A DNA stretch of 64,000 nucleotides from the NCBI GenBank assembly GCA_022113835.1, contig JAILWY010000002.1, positions 8,968,501-9,032,500 of the forward strand. Reading direction: 5' to 3'. The notes below the pieces were generated by a model that saw nothing but the letters and a program-made list of their open reading frames with translations, did no database searches and was not told the DNA's origin. The stretch comes from Atopsyche davidsoni (Eukaryota; Arthropoda; Insecta; Trichoptera; Hydrobiosidae). Shown piece after piece: positions 22,888-32,189 of the stretch (positions are counted from its first letter, which is position 1; each line of letters begins with the position of its first letter). The position numbers were made by a program, and so were the translations under genes.

Positions 22888-22931
22888 GCATGACTAGTTT
22901 CGACCAAATAGACTAGGTCATCATAAGATGC
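22888..22931 (-). ncRNA. Hammerhead-ribozyme-like motif, HHR-A copy 3
   Basis: On minus: GCAT, core CTTATGA (G5 replaced by T), stem II GACC/GGTC, GAAAC, TA, cleavage triplet GTC, ATGC. All elements are in place except the core change, which should abolish activity. Confidence 0.65.
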
Positions 22932-23087
22932 ATTACTAAACAAGCAAAATATATCAATAACATATGCTTAAATACAACTAACAAGATACTGGTAACAATA
23001 AAAAATTAGATGAGGGTTATACAATTAGTTAAGTTTATGGATTAATTTTTTTTGTGTTTATCGTTTAAATAAAAATCGTTTGGTTAT

Positions 23088-23131
23088 GCATCTGATGATG
23101 ACCTTGTCTATTTGGTCGAAACTAGTCATGC
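23088..23131 (+). ncRNA. Hammerhead-ribozyme-like motif, HHR-A copy 4
   Basis: GCAT (23088-23091), CTGATGA (23092-23098), stem II GACC (23100-23103) with GGTC (23114-23117), GAAAC (23118-23122), TA, cleavage triplet GTC (23125-23127), ATGC (23128-23131). The conserved core is intact and stem I is perfect. The predicted cut is after 23127. One extra T sits between core and stem II. Confidence 0.72.
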
Positions 23132-23242
23132 AAAAAGTTCAATAAACTCAAAGTGAAGACAGAATACAAAGTTACTTTTATCATTATAATAATGGATCTT
23201 CACCAATCAAATGCCTTTTCCCTCAACAAGATTTACAAATAT

Positions 23243-24670
23243 GTTTTTTATTTATTATTAGATTATTCTCACAAGCAAAATTACATGATATTAAACATAC
23301 ACTATAGACTTCAAATTTTTTTTTATTAATAAATATCCACCATTAAGAACATACAGTAGTATTTTATGAAAATAAGCTATTGTTTTATATTCTGATAAAT
23401 CTGAAAGCTCGTATTCTTTTTACCAGCATAAAATTATAGTAATTTCAATTTAGCCCGATTTGTATTATTTATAATGATGGTATATTATACTTTAATTTTA
23501 TTACTTTTGTGATATCCGTAGTTGCTAATAATTGCTTAGGTTTTTTTCAATTAGTTAATTAAAAATGTATTTAAACTTCAGCGTGATAAAATATAATACC
23601 TATCTATAAATTTCAAAGCTACATATTTTGAACAAATATAAAAGCAAAAATCACTTAAATACCAAAACATATTTTTCGATAATAAACCGCTATAATTTTT
23701 TTGCTTCAAAAAGTAATAAAATACACAAGTAGGAGTGGCACTTTTTAAAATGTATATGCGTGCTTCTAAAAGTTCATTCTTATGGATCGAGTTTACAATA
23801 CTAATTCCGGTTAAAGTAAAAATACTAAACAACAAAGGGGAGCTAGGTATATTGTCCAAATTTAAATAGGCAAACTGTTGTAAAGTAAGCCGTCGCCCGT
23901 CGCGGCGTTCCGCTCCGCTCCCGTGTGGACGCTCCTTCCGGCCTCACAATGCTCCTGAAAAGCCTGAAGTTTCCGAGGCTTTGGCGCGAGCTGCGGAGGT
24001 CGCCCCGTAACGGCATAACGGCGTAACGGCGTAACGGCGTAACGGATGGGCCTCGACTCTAACGGGCGGCGTAAGAAATACGCGCCGCTCAGCGAATCCA
24101 TTTGATGCTTATCAATTCGCGCGGTTTTGTATGCAAACTATGCATTGCGGGGAGAGCGGCCTGGCTTATGCTAAGCGGGCGCTCCGCCGCGCCGCTTATT
24201 GATATCTTAAATAAAATATTTAACGCTTCAGTACCAATTACACTTTAGCGCAGGTTCCTCAAACAGACTCGCGGAGCTATTTTATGATATGCGGTAGTAT
24301 AAAATCAAGATGTTACTACAATATGTATGTGAAGACAGCTTGTATGATTTTTTTATTTTATTTTAGTGAACGGCAGATATATGTATACTGATAAGCAAAA
24401 ATTTTAACTAAAAAGTTGATTACAAATAGATATATTTTATAATCACTTTTTTGATATATTTCTGTGGTGCAAGAGTTCTTCAGAACATGCCTTGATGGTG
24501 ATTCTTATTTTTTTATCAAATAAATGTCCACATCCTTTCTGGCCTCTTTAAAGTGCTATTATTTATTTAAAACCATTTACAAGTAATAAATTAAAGGTAT
24601 TTATATGATTTTTTTTTTCAGTCGTCTTGGTATAATTGAATTAATCGCTCAAATAATGATTTGTTTTAGT
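23243..24670. other. Non-coding DNA with a short CpG-rich patch
   Basis: AT-rich except for about 23880-24210, which is CpG-rich and contains the CGGCGTAA minisatellite. No exon or transposon recognised. Confidence 0.45.
24006..24043. repeat. 8-bp minisatellite, unit CGGCGTAA
   Basis: About four and a half tandem copies of CGGCGTAA, one with the variant CGGCATAA. Confidence 0.85.
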
Positions 24671-24806
24671 TTATATATATTTATGGATTGGTCAATCAGA
24701 TGCGTATTTATTACCCATTACGGGTTTATTATATTATTACTAATATGATTAGGCACATTAGTTCATATATAGAAGATGATTTCAAAGAAACTCTCAGAAA
24801 TATATC

Positions 24807-24889
24807 ATCGTAATTTGTGTGGGATTTGAACCCACATCCCTTGGTTTACATGACCGGTGTACTAACCCTTGTACTAACGAATCACTTCC
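24807..24889 (-). other. tRNA-like domain in left palindrome arm
   Basis: On minus: GTGATTCGTTAGTACAAGGG (A-box-like), later GTGGGTTCAAATCCCAC, a T-arm-like hairpin holding the B-box-like GGTTCAAATCC. Head GTGATT can pair with the end AATTAC. It is a repeat-borne tRNA relic, not a functional tRNA gene, because the anticodon arm is irregular. Confidence 0.6.
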
Positions 24890-25287
24890 GTTTATCGAGA
24901 ATTTTTAACAATCATACTCTACATATGAATCAATGTGCCCAGGCCAATCAATATTTTGTGATTTGCAAGCACTGGACTTTTTGATCAAAGTAACAAGTGA
25001 AGCGATTTTAGTCCCATCTGGACATTATTTTTAGAGACCACTAAATATTGATTGGCCTGGGCACATTGATTCATTCCCAATTTTAACTATCATACTCTAC
25101 ATATGAATCAATGTGCCCAGGCCAATCAATATTTAGTGGTCTCTAAAAATAATGTCCAGATGGGACTAAAATCGCTTCACTTGTTACTTTGATCAAAAAG
25201 TCCAGTGCTTGCAAATCACAAAATATTGATTGGCCTGGGCACATTGATTCATATGTAGAGTATGATTGTTAAAAATTCTCGATAAAC

Positions 25288-25370
25288 GGAAGTGATTCGT
25301 TAGTACAAGGGTTAGTACACCGGTCATGTAAACCAAGGGATGTGGGTTCAAATCCCACACAAATTACGAT
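25288..25370 (+). other. tRNA-like domain in right palindrome arm
   Basis: A mirror image of the domain at 24807-24889, with the same A-box-like and B-box-like segments and the same T-arm hairpin. It provides a possible internal RNA polymerase III promoter for this family. Confidence 0.6.
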
Positions 25371-25442
25371 GATATTTTTCTGAGAGTTTCTTTGAAATCA
25401 TCTTCTATATATGAACTAATGTACCTAATCATATTAGTAATA

Positions 25443-26137
25443 TGTGTACTTGTAAATTAACTAATTTTAATAAAATTAGTTGTTAATGTAGCTCTTCTAC
25501 GAATAACTACAATTTTTTTTTGTGTGTAATAAAAGACTTGCAAGTAACGGTCTATCCCTGCCGCCTGGAAAATTATTGCCATCATTACTCGTATTATTAT
25601 TATGATAAGGTCGGTCGGGCAGACCGTTTGATTGACATAATAAATATTACCACAATATAGACTTTACTGCGGCTGGAACTTCTCAGATATACGAAGCCTT
25701 AAATAATGACCCTTCAAGAAATAAATAAGCCACATTTTCCCATAAGTCCAGCACGCATGCTGGCCGCCGGTGTCCTCCATGACTTATGCGGGCCCGCGCG
25801 GGACTCGGCCGCCTCTAGGGACGGCCCGTCGATCGTGAGGGGTCACCCTCACGTGACCCGAGATAGGTGATTTAGTGACGCGTCACGCGTGTCACGACTG
25901 CGTGCTGTTTACGTGATGACAAAATAATTCATATATACCTACGTTAATATAATACATTGGTGTCAGAAAATGCTCGGGGGAGGACGAAAAAGTTGCAGCC
26001 ATAGTATATATTTTTTTTTATTACGATACTTGCTCATGCTTAATATTTTTTACTTATATTAACGTGACTGTATAAAATTATATAAATAAAATATTTTGCT
26101 GTTTAAATATACTATTTTTTCGATCAAGGTAAAATTA
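25443..26137. other. Non-coding DNA with a CpG-rich, palindrome-rich patch
   Basis: Bases of about 25740-25915 are CpG-rich and include CACGTG and GTGACGCGTCAC. The remainder is AT-rich with nothing recognised. Confidence 0.45.
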
Positions 26138-26146
26138 AATATATTT

Positions 26147-26349
26147 GATTTGTGAAGATCCATTATTATAATGATAAGAGTAACATTGTGTTTTATCTTC
26201 ACATTGAGTTTGTTTAAATTATTTGCATTACTAGTTTAGTTAGGCATCTGATGATGACCCAGTGTATCGGGTCGAAACTGGTAATGCAAATAATTTAAAT
26301 AAACTCAATGTGAAGACAAAACACAAAGTTACTTGTATCATTATTATAA
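26147..26349. mobile_element. HHR-A foldback element
   Basis: The left arm (26147-26235) is a minus-strand HHR-A copy. It runs from the 3' region (GTGAAGATCCATTATTATAATG) to within a few bases of the predicted cleavage site (GCATTACTAGT on +). The right arm (about 26236-26349) is a plus-strand copy with the best-preserved hammerhead motif, and its 3' end is cut off where the tRNA-like repeat starts. Conservation is high in both arms. Confidence 0.8.
26244..26287 (+). ncRNA. Hammerhead-ribozyme-like motif, HHR-A copy 5
   Basis: The best motif in the window: GCAT (26244-26247), CTGATGA (26248-26254), a single T, stem II GACCC (26256-26260) and GGGTC (26269-26273) with 8-base loop AGTGTATC, GAAAC (26274-26278), TG, cleavage triplet GTA (26281-26283), ATGC (26284-26287). 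Every conserved position is intact and stems I and II are perfect. The predicted cut is after 26283. The extra T after the core is the only departure from a textbook type I hammerhead. Confidence 0.78.
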
Positions 26350-26545
26350 ATATTCAGAAAAATACCATCGCGATTTGTGTGGAATTTGAACCCACATCTC
26401 CAAGCTTACATGGCCGGTGCATTAGAGTTTCTTTAATCAATTTTCAATATTTGAAAAAATATACTTAATCATTATAAATCAATAAAACCTGTATGTATAG
26501 GCAAAATCGTACTTCCTGTGAGACGGTCTACACAAAAATCAATAA
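26350..26545. mobile_element. tRNA-like repeat joined to an HHR-A element
   Basis: Bases 26350-26424 are a minus-strand tRNA-like segment (B box GGTTCAAATTCC on minus). At 26425 the sequence switches to the plus-strand body and the CTTCACAAAAATCAATAAT-type tail. It abuts the HHR-A copy with no spacer. Confidence 0.7.
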
Positions 26546-26995
26546 TATATTTAATGAAGAAATCTAATTTCGACGCGAGACGTTCATTTTAATACATAAA
26601 ATACAGTATAAAACAGATATCTAGGTAACCAGGTCATCCGGATTCAAATTCAACTTCGCAAATCGATTTTTTTATTACGGCCATAATCAAAAGAACTTTT
26701 CGCGAAAAAAAATTCCCGGCTCGGATATTATTTCCCCGCCCCGGTGCGACGCGCGCCCACGTCTCTCCTTAACGGCCGCTGCATTTTACGTAAGGCCGAC
26801 ATTAACGTCGGCCGGCCGTTAATGGGCCGCCAATACCGGCGGGCGCCGAGGACCAGCTTGTTTACGGCCGGATCCGATGTCTGGTCATCGGGGGCCACGG
26901 CCGAGGGCTGGGAACGATAGACCCCAAAAAAAATACTTTTTATATGCTGTCGATATATCGACATCGAGTTTAAATTATTTTTTATTGACCAATGA
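26546..26995. other. Non-coding DNA with a GC-rich patch
   Basis: Bases of about 26720-26910 are very GC-rich (GTCGGCCGGCCGTTAATGGG and similar). No exon structure was recognised. Confidence 0.45.
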
Positions 26996-27007
26996 TTATT
27001 ATTAAAT

Positions 27008-27164
27008 ACTCAAACAGAGTACTTTGTTTGATAATGCCAACGTGAAAGGTTGGCGAAACCGGTCACAAGAAAAAACTAACATGTGGAAAATCACTCAAGT
27101 ATTTTATTCAAAAATATTAAAATGGAATTCCACCAAGTACTCTATGTCAAAAATATTGAATTTC
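27008..27164 (+). mobile_element. HHR-B element
   Basis: A 157-bp insertion with a 12-bp target duplication. It is a plus-strand copy with a hammerhead motif near the left end and the HHR-B 3' region (AAATCACTCAAGTATTTTATT, then a block ending ATGTCAAAAATATTGAAT). A short inverted scrap of the 3' end (CAGAGTACTTTG) sits at the far left, so it is a strongly asymmetric foldback. Confidence 0.78.
27024..27068 (+). ncRNA. Hammerhead-like motif, HHR-B copy 3
   Basis: Stem I TTGT (27024-27027) with ACAA (27065-27068), core TTGATAA (27028-27034), stem II GCCAAC/GTTGGC (27036-27041 with 27049-27054), GAAAC (27055-27059), CG, cleavage triplet GTC (27062-27064). The core has C3 to T and G8 to A relative to CTGATGA, so activity is doubtful. 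All helices are intact. Confidence 0.55.
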
Positions 27165-27176
27165 TTATTATTAAAT

Positions 27177-27483
27177 TTTAAATAACTTGATCTTCCCAGT
27201 TAGGACATAGTTCCGATGTCGGTGGGCTTAATTGGCTTTTGCTCTGTGGAGATGTGGGTTCAAATCTTAGTAGTGTCGTATAAAAGCTTTTAGAGGATTT
27301 TTCCCGTTGTTTCTTGTGTGAATCGATTGCATAAATATTTTATAATTACGTTTGACTGTCTGCTTAGTATGTATCAAATATATAAAGTGTCATAATTGGG
27401 AACTTTTAAATGGTTGTATTAAATAAGGGTTAGTATTGGAAATTATAAAAAAATGTTGCCAATTTTCTAGAACTTTCTAGAAC
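27177..27483. other. Non-coding DNA
   Basis: AT-rich. The segment GAGATGTGGGTTCAAATCTTAG at about 27249-27270 looks like a B-box scrap of another tRNA-derived repeat. Nothing else recognised. Confidence 0.4.
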
Positions 27484-27796
27484 AAAATATTCATATGTCT
27501 ATTTTGTGGATTGAACTTCAGTCAAGTGCGTTTTAATTACCTTTACAGGCTTGTTTTACTTACTAATATGATTGGCCTGGGCACATTGGTTCGTGTGTAG
27601 ATTATGATTGTTAAAAATTCTCGATTAACAGAGGTGACTCGTTAGTACAAGGGTCAGTACACCGGCCATGTAAGCTTTGTAGATGTAGGTTCAAATCCTA
27701 TACAAGTCACGACGATATTTTTCTGATAGTTTCTTTGAATCATTTTCAATATGTGAAAAAATGTGCCTCATTATATTAGTAAGTAAAAATATTCAT
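27484..27796. repeat. 11-bp target-site duplication around a tRNA-like foldback
   Basis: AAAATATTCAT occurs at 27484-27494 and 27786-27796. Confidence 0.83.
27495..27785. mobile_element. tRNA-like repeat, foldback insertion
   Basis: A 291-bp insertion with an 11-bp target duplication. The left end is the inverted tail (ATGTCTATTTTGTGGATTG, to about 27565). The right arm is a nearly full plus-strand copy: leader GATTGGCCTGGGCACATTG, tRNA-like domain at about 27626-27710 (GTGACTCGTTAGTACAAGGG; GGTTCAAATCC), body, and a tail stopping at TATTAGTAAG. Confidence 0.8.
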
Positions 27797-29232
27797 CATA
27801 GAAATATGTCGTTTTTCATAATTTAAGATAAAAGTTTATAATACATGCAATGCTTTTAAAAAAACTTTCTAGTAAGATTATAAATTAAATTGATATATAA
27901 TAAAAAATGTATTTCAGTCAAGTTATTCTGGATGCTTGAATGTCGATATTTTTCGAAATAATCGATTACCATCGATCGAGCAATAATCGAACATCCGCCC
28001 CATCACTATTCAGAGCTAAGCGATGGCGTGGTATATGACGCGTCATATATTCACGATTATCGGTTTTTAAAGGTTATCTCTGTAAGGTTAAATATCAGAT
28101 TATGACTTTTTTAAGTTATCGCCTTTTTAAGTGTCGATGTGTATTGCCGATTAATACCGATTGAACTTTATTGCGTCAATGTGTTAACTTTGTTATTTAG
28201 AACCCTGTTGTACTCAGAAGTCCTAATTTATTGGCTACTTATTTTACTAGGTAATTTTTATAATTGATTCACAAAAAAAAACCAACCATATTGGGAACCA
28301 AACAAATTGATTGAAATTTATAAATCAACAAATTACATATATTCAGAAGTATCAACCACACTGGCTCTTCGTTTGAAAGGGAAGTCGATTTAAACTTCAC
28401 AAGCATGTAAATCAAATTGTATATTTTTATAATATGGATTACAAAAATAAATATAACAAAACGGACTAGGGAGAATGTCAACTCCAAGTTTTCTCGCTTT
28501 ACGTATTCAGCTTATTCATTTTTTTTCATTTTGAGTGGCGCGCGTGTATTGAATTTACCTTTGGGTTCACCCGCATAATGCTACCCCTACAGAAGCCTTT
28601 GCCCAATTCCTTCATACCGGATTATTAGGGCAGATACGCTCGCTGTATGAGATGTCATTTGTTGCCCTGTAATGAAGGGTTTACTAAACAATCAGCTTTT
28701 CTAGAGAATGTTATGTGTGATACTCCACCTCATAGCTTCGTATCATTCCCCGAAAACAAGGGATGATTTTTATCTGAAACATATTATTTTGACTTTGTTT
28801 TGTAGTGCACATGATATAAATTTAAAATCCTACAAATAAATATAAATTTAATATTTACTAAAATATTAGTACGTTTAAACTGATTTTTGTAAATTATGTT
28901 CATTACAAAATATCATATAATTTTTTATCATTATAAAAATACAATTTTAAAATAATTTAAGATACGATAGATATTTCCTGGTTTGAAATTAAGTGAGAAT
29001 TTTTAATATATTCGCATGCAGTGCTTTTGTGCTATCACGTATCTAATATCGTGCTGTACAAAGTGACTGAATGAATAGAAACATTCAATAAAATATAGAT
29101 TTTTATACACTTTATCATGAGTACATGACGATTTCAACATCAGTACAATTTAAATCAAAAAAATATATATATTGACAAGAAGTCACGTGTATTGTGTAAT
29201 GAATATTTATTTTAACATCAAACGTAATTAAA

Positions 29233-29281
<49 letters not shown>

Positions 29282-31834
29282 CAATAGTTTATCGTTTCAC
29301 AAATCAAAACTTGTTGTTCAAATTAAAAAGTGACTTTTTATTCTGTGACGTGCCTTTTACTTTCTTGCCAAGTTTTAGAAAGTTATGATTTCTGATATCT
29401 TTGTATATGACTTAAACATAAGCAAATATTATAATATAGAGTTCCCACGATATTCCATAAATAATTATATAATAATGAATAATATAAATTTTAATAAAAT
29501 ATAATAATACATTCAGGGCGTTCTTTAATTTTTTTCTATTTGTAGGCATCGTAGAATACCGTAGAAGTTTATATGTTTACCGTTCATCTACGAAACGATC
29601 GTTTCGTTGATATTTCAACATTTTGTCTAGATCAATGACGTCGCTGACTCATATTTGCATATTTACAGATATACTTAATGTTTCCTTTATTGCAAGTTAT
29701 GGTCAACGCAATCGGTTTTATCTACTCATAGGTTATGTAGCCACGAGTGTCCTTTATATCTTGATCGTCTACTATCATCTACTCTTCTCTGGATAACTGG
29801 CTTTGTCTTGTCTCATCTGTAATAGCACATAGAATGCTAAATTGGTGTAGTTTGCTAGATTTTATGTTCTCGTTTATCGCTTTGTATCTACGAAGCATGT
29901 TATGAGAACACAGTAGGCGACGGTAGTAACAAAAATAAGCATCCGAAGCAGTGCTCACTTGCTTAGCAGTTTGTTTGCCACATCCATCTCATACGAGCAA
30001 CAGACCATGATATGAGGCATAAAGTACTCTATTCTGTTCACCTTAAATAAAACCATGTGGTTTGAGTTGTTTCAATAAAATTCATTGTTCAATAACTTTT
30101 ATACTTTTTAATCATCAAATAGCCGTTTTACAACATTTATCGATGGATTACAGTGCAATATTTTTTCACATCAATTTTTCATCTCTTGACAAGTCTGCTC
30201 GCAAGAATAATTTTTCAAAGGCAGTCTTCATTACGGTGACCAATATAACTGGAAATTTTCAAATTCACTGCAAACACAAAGTAGAAGAGGACTCTCCTCC
30301 CCTAAAGTTTATTGCTTCTATTCGATATAAACAGTAATATATGGAATGCTTTTATATAGATCTAAAAAAACATGTAATAACTGGTTTTTTTATATTAATT
30401 TACAAAAGTAACAGCTGGATTGTAAAAGCTTACACGTGCCATCACAATAAAACCAACGAGTTTCCATTCCCGATACTCTTTATTCTGCGATGGTTATCGC
30501 TAACGCTTCATACGGCAGTCATATTTGAAAATATTTGTTTCAATATTTGGTGTTTTTTGATAGCTCCGGATTACACTAAAAGTAAAACCAAGCGCTGATG
30601 GAACTGACGATCTCACATAACGAAAATTCCGTTCGACCGTCCGTGCAAACACCCATTTACATCGACACTTCACTCATGACAGCTCAATCAACAGAAGAAA
30701 TGTATGTAATTTACTATGAAAATAGTTGATACTTCTGAGTATTTTTTTAAATCCATTTGTTGAGTCCTTGGCTCGATAGTTGAATCAAAGTGTCTCAACC
30801 CATAGTTTCCCGGTTTAATCCTCGAGTTAAATTTGAATCTCAAACTAACAAGGTGAGTTTTGTGCTAATTAGGCATGTGTATCAGATTTAATAATTAACA
30901 CTGGCGTTGCAGATGTAATAATTAACACTGCGATCAATAAAATTATTACGAAACATATTAAAGTTTATTTTTCTTTTCTATTGGTGCCTTTAGTAACCCA
31001 CGGAGGTAATTTCAAAAAAATATATAAGAACTAAATGTCATCCAGAGCACGTCTAATATTTGTATCAAACATTTTTTAAATAATCTCCGAGCTCACTTCT
31101 GACAATCGGGAATACCGTGCTTTTTTTTTTCAACTGTATTATTCAGTAATCATTCCTCTAGGGATAATAGAGGAAATACATTTTTTTGAATAATTTAATA
31201 TTATACTTGATTAGTTTTAAATGTAAAAAAAAATAAAAACATTACGTGCTTGGTAAAGAAGAGCCTCAAAAAATATTTTTAATGATAATAAAAAATATAT
31301 TTACCTTTTATTGCGTACAGTATATTGTTAAGTTCAATTAAACAGTATTTCCTATTTGTAACTGTGCTGCTAACGACTTGCATTTAAAAACACATTTCTC
31401 TTTCTCGAAAAAGTTCTGTAATTGGAAAAAAATGTCTACTTATGTCGCTTACTGGATCGCTCAATCGCCTATTATATTATATTTTCCCTACGCCGTAGAT
31501 AACTTGGCAATACATCATTATTTGTCATACTTTACGTGAAAAACGACATGCAAATTTCCATTCTCTCCAAGAATCCGCGAAAAAACTATGACAAATTGAA
31601 TTTGATACAAAGTATGATTATAGTAATATATAATAATGGCTTTTGGATTAAATTGAAAAATAAAATCGCTTTTATGACGCCATTGGGAGATTCTTTATTG
31701 CTCAACTTCAAGGTCACTGGAAAACACGACTTTTTCTGAAAACATTTGACGTCACACAATTTAAAAAAAAAAACATTATCTTCACAAAGAAGATACTCGA
31801 ACCTACTATTAAGAAGCGAAACTTCAACTGCGAG
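27797..31834. other. Non-coding DNA, no gene recognised
   Basis: AT-rich. An 18-bp perfect palindrome lies at 28032-28049 beside several ATCGAT-like sites, and an (AT)n run at 29236-29278. Open frames at 30062-30598 have no recognisable domain. Confidence 0.45.
29236..29278. repeat. (AT)n microsatellite
   Basis: A pure alternating AT run of about 43 bases, the longest in the window. Confidence 0.95.
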
Positions 31835-32189
31835 TTTAATCGATATGTATGTCTATTTTTTGGATTGGACGTCAATCAGATGCGTATTTATTACCCATTA
31901 CGGGTTTAATATATTATTACTAATATGATTAGGCACATTAGTTCATACATAGAAGATGATTTAAAGTAACTCTCAGAAAAATATCATCGTGATTTGTGTG
32001 GGATTTGAACCCACATTCCCTGGCTTACATGGCCTTCTTGGCTAAATTAATAGATTTTAAAAATAATATCCGGATGGGACTAAAATCGCTTCACTTGTTA
32101 CTTGTGGGACCTGTGGGAGAGTTTCTTTAAATCATCTTCTATGTATGAACTAATGTTCGTAATCATATAAGTAATAATTTAATCGATAT
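31835..32189. repeat. 12-bp target-site duplication around a tRNA-like foldback
   Basis: TTTAATCGATAT occurs at 31835-31846 and 32178-32189. Confidence 0.85.
31847..32177. mobile_element. tRNA-like repeat, foldback insertion
   Basis: A 331-bp insertion with a perfect 12-bp target duplication. The left arm is a minus-strand copy from the outer tail (ATGTCTATTTTTTGGATTGG) to the tRNA-like B-box region (CCCACATTCCCTGGC on +). The centre holds a leader fragment (CCGGATGGGACTAAAATCGC). The right arm is a plus-strand tail fragment (GAGAGTTTCTTTAAATCATC). Confidence 0.82.

Larger units (their letters stand above)
22831..23231. mobile_element. HHR-A foldback element with two complete hammerhead motifs
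   Basis: A 401-bp insertion. The left arm is a minus-strand HHR-A copy (22831 to about 22942), the right arm a plus-strand copy (about 23082-23231, ending CCCTCAACAAGA), and about 140 bases of AT-rich spacer separate them. The 3' ends face outward and the ribozyme motifs inward. The arms differ slightly, so they are not a simple hairpin copy of one template. Confidence 0.85.
22820..23242. repeat. 11-bp target-site duplication around an HHR-A foldback
   Basis: TTTACAAATAT occurs at 22820-22830 and 23232-23242 and brackets both HHR-A copies, so the pair is one insertion. Confidence 0.85.
24671..25442. mobile_element. Long foldback of the tRNA-like repeat family
   Basis: The left end starts with a plus-oriented remnant of the TTATGGATTGG...CCCATTACGGG tail. 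Bases 24736-25074 and 25103-25442 then form a near-perfect inverted repeat of about 340 bases with a 28-base spacer. Each arm contains tail, tRNA-like domain and leader. Inside each arm a 31-base sequence (ATGAATCAATGTGCCCAGG...) occurs in both orientations at the ends of a 150-base hairpin, giving four copies in all. No target duplication was found. Confidence 0.85.
26996..27176. repeat. 12-bp target-site duplication around HHR-B
   Basis: TTATTATTAAAT occurs at 26996-27007 and 27165-27176, bracketing the HHR-B copy. The sequence is AT-rich, but position and length fit the other insertions. Confidence 0.75.

Noticed and set aside
24807..25370. Genuine tRNA genes
   Set aside because: The A- and B-box-like segments and T-arm are good, but the anticodon arm is irregular and the units are parts of a dispersed repeat.
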